DNA of 64,000 nucleotides from Rhodothermus marinus DSM 4252. Its GTDB lineage: Bacteria; Bacteroidota; Rhodothermia; Rhodothermales; Rhodothermaceae. The notes under the pieces were generated by a model that searched no databases, was not told the DNA's origin, and was given only the letters and a program-made list of their open reading frames with translations. Of this stretch, positions 60,895 through 64,000 are shown piece by piece (position 1 is the first letter of the stretch; every line of letters begins with the position of its first letter). The stretch is taken from contig NC_013501.1 of assembly GCF_000024845.1 (NCBI RefSeq), positions 686,001-750,000 on the forward strand. The letters are read 5' to 3'. A program made the translations under genes and the position numbers.

Positions 60895-62922
60895 ATGCGC
60901 ACGGTGATTTTACTGAGCGGGCTCCTGCTGCTGGGACTGAGCCGGGGGCTGCAGGCCCAGGAGGTCCCGTTGATCGAGGCCCGGCTCGACTCGGTGGTGA
61001 TCACCGCGCACTTCGAGCCGACGCCGCTGCACGAGGCGGTGCAGCCGGTGCGGGTGATCTCGGCGCGGCGGATTCAATTGCAGGGGGCCTCGCACCTGCA
61101 GGCGCTGCTCTATCAGGTGCCCCAGCTCGGGGTCATGCAGCACCAGGTGCTGGGCGGGGCGCCCGAGATGCAGGGGCTGGGCCCCCAGCATGTGGCCGTG
61201 CTGGTCGATGGCGTGCCGGTGACGGGGCGGATCGACGGCCGGCTCGACATGGCCCAGATGCTGCTGAGTAACGTAGCCCGGGTTGAGATCGTCGAAGGGC
61301 CGTCGTCCGTCTTTTACGGCTCGCATGCGCTGGGCGGCGTCATCAACCTGATCACACGTTCCGGCCGGCAGTGGCCCGAAGGTCCTTCGGTGGCGCTGCG
61401 CAGCTATGCCGAGAGCGTGGGGAGCTGGGACAACAGCCTGGACCTTCGTTACCGACGCGGTTCGTTCTGGGCCGGGCTGCAGATCGGACGCCATGCCTTC
61501 GACGGTTATCTCGGGGGCGACGACGTGACGCGGGCGGCCGACTGGCCCGAGCGCCGACAGCGCTTTCTGCTCCCTGCTGTGGGCTGGGAGGGGCGTCGGG
61601 GGCGGTTGACCTACAGTGCGCAGTTCTTTGACGAAACGCTCACCGAACAGGGCGAGCCCGACGCCGAGGGCTTCGCACAGGACAACGAATACCGGAGTCG
61701 GCGCATAAGGCATACGCTCACCTACTCCCACTGGTGGGCCGGGCGGTACCTGCACCTGACGGGAAGCTGGAGCCACTACGATCGCCGAATTGTACCCTTC
61801 GTGGTGCAGACGCAGACCGGAAGCCGCACGCGCCAGACCGAGGCGATCGACACCACGGTCTACCGGCAGGGCTTCGTGCGCGGGCATTACCTGCACCATC
61901 TGGGCGCGACCGGCCTCCAGCTCTTCGGCGGCGGCGAGGTGTGGATCGAGCAGATCGAAGGCGCCCGCATTGCCTCGGGAAGCCGACAACTTGGCACCTA
62001 TGCGCTCTTTGGCGGCCTGCTGTACCGGACCGGCGCAGTGCAGGTGCGCCCGGCTTTTCGCTACGCGTTCAACGACGAGGGGCAGGCGCTGCTGACGCCC
62101 GCGTTGAACGTGCGCGTCGATCTGGGCAAGGCCCACACCTGGCGGCTGACGCTGGCGCAGGGCTTCCGGGCCCCGTCGCTGAAAGAACGTTATCTGGACT
62201 ACTGGATGACCATCGGTCCCAGCACCTATCACATCACCGGCACGCCCGATCTGAAGCCGGAGGTCTCCTGGCATATCGGCCTTCGGTACGACTACCGGCG
62301 CGTGCTGGGTAGCGTGCGGCTGGAACTGGAGACCGCGGCCTTCCTCAACAACGTGCGGGACCTGATTGCGCTCAGTCCGCTGGTGCAGAACGAGCAGGGC
62401 ATCTGGACCCGGCATTACGAGAACGTGCAGCGGTACCGGACGCGGGGCGGCACGTTCACGCTGCGTCTCCGCCATCGAGGGCTGCACTTCTGGGCGACGG
62501 TCGCCCCGCTGTGGCGCTACGTGGAACTGTCGGAGTCGTACCCCGAGGCGCCGCGCTACGAATTGACCACGGACCTGCTGGGTGGCGTGGAGGTGCAGTT
62601 GCCCGGGCAGGTGCAGGGACTGCTTCTGTACCATTACGGCGGCAGCCGGACGGTCTATTACACCGTGCGCGATCGCGCCACCGGTCAGACGCTCCTGCAG
62701 CAGGCCGCGGTGCCGGATTATCACCTGCTGGATCTGGCCCTGCAACGCGCCTTCTGGCGACAGCGCCTCTGGCTCACGGCCGGGGTCAGGAACGTGCTGG
62801 ACGTGACCAACCTGGGCCAGACCGTCTGGGACACCCGCCGCGCCCACCAGCGCAACCTGTTTCTCTACGGCCGCACGGCTTACGTGCAGCTCCGGCTCAT
62901 GCTGGGCGGCCGGCAGCAATAA
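60895..62922 (+). CDS. TonB-dependent outer-membrane receptor
   Basis: About 675 aa. The signal peptide (MRTVILLSGLLLLGLSRGLQAQ) is followed by a TonB-box-like LDSVVITAH. The plug domain (about residues 45-155) has LQALLYQVPQLGVMQHQVLGGAPEMQGLGPQHVAVLVDGVPV and VARVEIVEGPSSVFYGSHALGGVINLIT. A 22-strand barrel ends with an aromatic-rich strand (TAYVQLRLMLGG). It imports a scarce ligand using TonB energy. The start is one base after the nirS stop, so it is surely cotranscribed; a link to metal, heme or heme d1 supply for NirS is plausible but unproven. A terminator follows at 62948. Confidence 0.9.
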   Translation: MRTVILLSGLLLLGLSRGLQAQEVPLIEARLDSVVITAHFEPTPLHEAVQPVRVISARRIQLQGASHLQALLYQVPQLGVMQHQVLGGAPEMQGLGPQHVAVLVDGVPVTGRIDGRLDMAQMLLSNVARVEIVEGPSSVFYGSHALGGVINLITRSGRQWPEGPSVALRSYAESVGSWDNSLDLRYRRGSFWAGLQIGRHAFDGYLGGDDVTRAADWPERRQRFLLPAVGWEGRRGRLTYSAQFFDETLTEQGEPDAEGFAQDNEYRSRRIRHTLTYSHWWAGRYLHLTGSWSHYDRRIVPFVVQTQTGSRTRQTEAIDTTVYRQGFVRGHYLHHLGATGLQLFGGGEVWIEQIEGARIASGSRQLGTYALFGGLLYRTGAVQVRPAFRYAFNDEGQALLTPALNVRVDLGKAHTWRLTLAQGFRAPSLKERYLDYWMTIGPSTYHITGTPDLKPEVSWHIGLRYDYRRVLGSVRLELETAAFLNNVRDLIALSPLVQNEQGIWTRHYENVQRYRTRGGTFTLRLRHRGLHFWATVAPLWRYVELSESYPEAPRYELTTDLLGGVEVQLPGQVQGLLLYHYGGSRTVYYTVRDRATGQTLLQQAAVPDYHLLDLALQRAFWRQRLWLTAGVRNVLDVTNLGQTVWDTRRAHQRNLFLYGRTAYVQLRLMLGGRQQ

Positions 62923-62947
62923 GCAGCAGCATGGCTCCGGGGACAGG

Positions 62948-62984
62948 CGCCCGGTGTGCCCCTGCGGCATACCGGGCGTTTTGT
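62948..62984 (+). terminator. Terminator of the nirS-receptor operon
   Basis: CGCCCGGT (62948-62955) pairs with ACCGGGCG (62971-62978) and is followed by TTTTGTT. It lies 25 bp after the receptor stop and should end the nirS transcript. Confidence 0.8.
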
Positions 62985-63232
62985 TCTGGCAATCGGGAAA
63001 GGTGGTTACGTCGGGGTACCTGCTGTTTGGTATAGACGAGGGAACATGGCTGAAGTGGCGCTTTCCAGGAGGGCATCTTGCCGGGACTCTGGGGCGAAGG
63101 TATCCGTTTGGCGTAAGCCACGAAGCAAAGCAGAATGGCGCCAGAAAATTTTAAGCCCGAGACAGATGCGCTCGAGACTTTTTGCACACAGCTCCGCAGG
63201 CTGTGCAGCTTATCTGATCTGAAAAAGCCAGG
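62985..63232. other. Gene-free spacer before tRNA-Leu
   Basis: About 250 bp without a credible gene. It contains an inverted repeat built on GCACACAGC and GCTGTGC (about 63184-63207), close to the tRNA 3' side but without a clear U-run in the tRNA's direction. I therefore cannot call it a terminator with confidence. No other structure is evident. Confidence 0.4.
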
Positions 63233-63317
63233 TGCCCGGGGTGGGACTCGAACCCACACGGCCGCGGGGGCCACGTGATTTTGAGTCACGTGCGTCTACC
63301 AGTTCCGCCACCCGGGC
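63233..63317 (-). tRNA. tRNA-Leu(CAA)
   Basis: An 85-nt class II tRNA on the minus strand beginning GCCCGGGTGGCGGAACTGG. The anticodon stem CGTGA/TCACG encloses CTCAAAA, giving anticodon CAA for leucine UUG. A long variable arm (about GTGGCCCCCGCGGCC) and a T-arm with GGTTCGAGTCC follow. CCA is not encoded. Confidence 0.95.
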
Positions 63318-63601
63318 AATTGCGCTTCAGTGAACCCCGCGGCCGTGCTTTCGGTTTCGCGAAAATGCAACCGAAGGGGACGAAACGGAGCGGGTCGCGT
63401 CCGGTCATGTAGTGGGGGCGCGACGTGAAGCAGTGGCCGCCGAAACGCCTGGTTGACTCCACACAGCCTGCAGGTGGGCTCAAGGTGCAGGCGAAAGGCC
63501 CTCGGCGCTACGCCGCTTCGGGATGTGAGCAAACAACGGGGCGGCTTTTCGGGCGACGTACCGGTGGTAAGCGGGCGGGTCGGGCGCCGGTCGGTGGGGG
63601 A
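63318..63601. other. Gene-free spacer between tRNA-Leu and the phosphoribosyltransferase
   Basis: About 284 bp in which frames are open because of high GC but none shows a start with a ribosome-binding site or a recognisable product. The tRNA-Leu promoter should lie just to the right of 63317 on the minus strand. I could not pick out convincing hexamers. Confidence 0.4.
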
Positions 63602-64000
63602 CTACGAGGAAGCATTCGGGGTGTCGGAGGACGGCTCGGCGTCGGGCGTGCTCCAGCGGCGGGCGTCTTCGAGCAACGCGATCACTTCTTCGTCGGTCAC
63701 GGGCCGGAAGTCGTCGTACCACTGGCCGACGGCCACGAAATCTTCGGGCATGGCCACGCACACCAGGTCGTCCACTTCGGGCTCCAGCGCTGCGGCCGTC
63801 TCCGGTGCGCACACCCCGGCGGCCAGCACGATCCGCCGGGGGTGCTGGCGGCGCAGGGCTCGGACGGCCGCCAGCGCCGTGGCGCCGGTCGCCAGCCCGT
63901 CGTCTACCACGATCACGGTCCGTCCCGTTACATCCGGCATGGGCTGATCGCCCCGGTAGCGACGGATGCGGCGTTCGAGCTCCTGCTGCTCGCGCGCTGC
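63602..64000 (-). CDS. Phosphoribosyltransferase-family protein (C-terminal part, cut by window)
   Basis: The frame enters from the right window edge and ends at 63602, giving the last 132 residues. TVIVVDDGLATGATALAAVRALR is the PRPP-binding motif (acidic pair plus glycine-rich loop) of type I phosphoribosyltransferases. Upstream, QQELERRIRRYRGDQPMPDVTGR matches proteins annotated as predicted phosphoribosyltransferases, often near or fused to hydrolases or erythromycin-esterase-like domains. VDDLVCVAMPEDFVAVGQWYDDFRPVTDEEV is typical of their C-terminus. The substrate is unknown. An internal ATG at 63940 is not the start, as the conserved part continues before it. Confidence 0.85.
   Translation of the reverse strand, partial: AAREQQELERRIRRYRGDQPMPDVTGRTVIVVDDGLATGATALAAVRALRRQHPRRIVLAAGVCAPETAAALEPEVDDLVCVAMPEDFVAVGQWYDDFRPVTDEEVIALLEDARRWSTPDAEPSSDTPNASS

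Noticed and set aside
63453-63947. A 164-codon plus-strand frame opposite the phosphoribosyltransferase
   Set aside because: It mirrors the clear minus-strand PRPP-binding gene; its translation is Ser/Thr/Ala low complexity.

Overview
The window reads as a GC-rich bacterial chromosome segment, most likely Rhodothermus marinus or a close relative (Rhodothermota/Bacteroidota). This is inferred from the high-GC coding bias, DUF5916 and beta-propeller outer-membrane proteins, a type IX secretion sorting-domain remnant, a TonB-dependent receptor, lipoproteins with short signal peptides, tRNA genes lacking an encoded CCA, and recognisable core genes. It is ordinary chromosome: I see no prophage, no insertion sequence and no CRISPR array.

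Layout. 1-8 kb: the end of a cobalamin/siderophore-type ABC uptake operon (permease start, binding lipoprotein), a sigma-54 activator, a CaCA-type Na+/Ca2+ exchanger, an envelope cluster (DUF4398 lipoprotein, two L,D-transpeptidases, a membrane-anchored unknown) and a membrane protein. 8-18.7 kb (minus strand): a translation superoperon in the order thrS-infC-rpmI-rplT-[leader peptide]-pheS-pheT-unknown-zapA-[structured RNA]-rny-response regulator. The first part is the Escherichia coli thrS-infC-rpmI-rplT-pheM-pheST order. A 17-codon leader peptide with tandem Phe codons, an antiterminator and a terminator sit exactly where E. coli has pheM. 18.8-29.7 kb: DUF5916 outer-membrane protein, tRNA-Val, endonuclease V, tRNA-Pro, acyl-CoA ligase, pyrD, a PhzF-like isomerase, and a peptidase/propeller/barrel protein. 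30-36.6 kb: mrdA-rodA-argS-pheA-ftsX (cell shape, arginyl-tRNA, phenylalanine synthesis, division).

36.6-45.4 kb: a Na+/solute symporter followed by three tiny membrane proteins (two of only 48 aa), a DUF4097-type lipoprotein, a hemolysin III-like protein, an FKBP/SlyD isomerase, a small unknown behind a palindromic operator, and smc. 45.6-53.8 kb: an RND efflux operon (adaptor plus two different RND pumps) and mscL. 54.1-59 kb: secreted or surface proteins, including a collapsed HAF-repeat/T9SS-tail pseudogene and a HEAT-repeat protein. 59.2-62.9 kb: a cytochrome cd1 nitrite reductase (NirS) with a lipobox, followed after one base by a TonB-dependent receptor. 63.2-64 kb: tRNA-Leu and the cut-off end of a phosphoribosyltransferase.

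The signals least explained by ordinary annotation are the pheS attenuator (15209-15332), a dispersed three-hairpin repeat of about 165 bp in three copies (6244, 22265 reversed, 38976), a 52-bp near-perfect palindrome translated inside an L,D-transpeptidase gene (4409-4460), a candidate 6S-like RNA behind zapA, and the chain of tiny membrane proteins behind the symporter.
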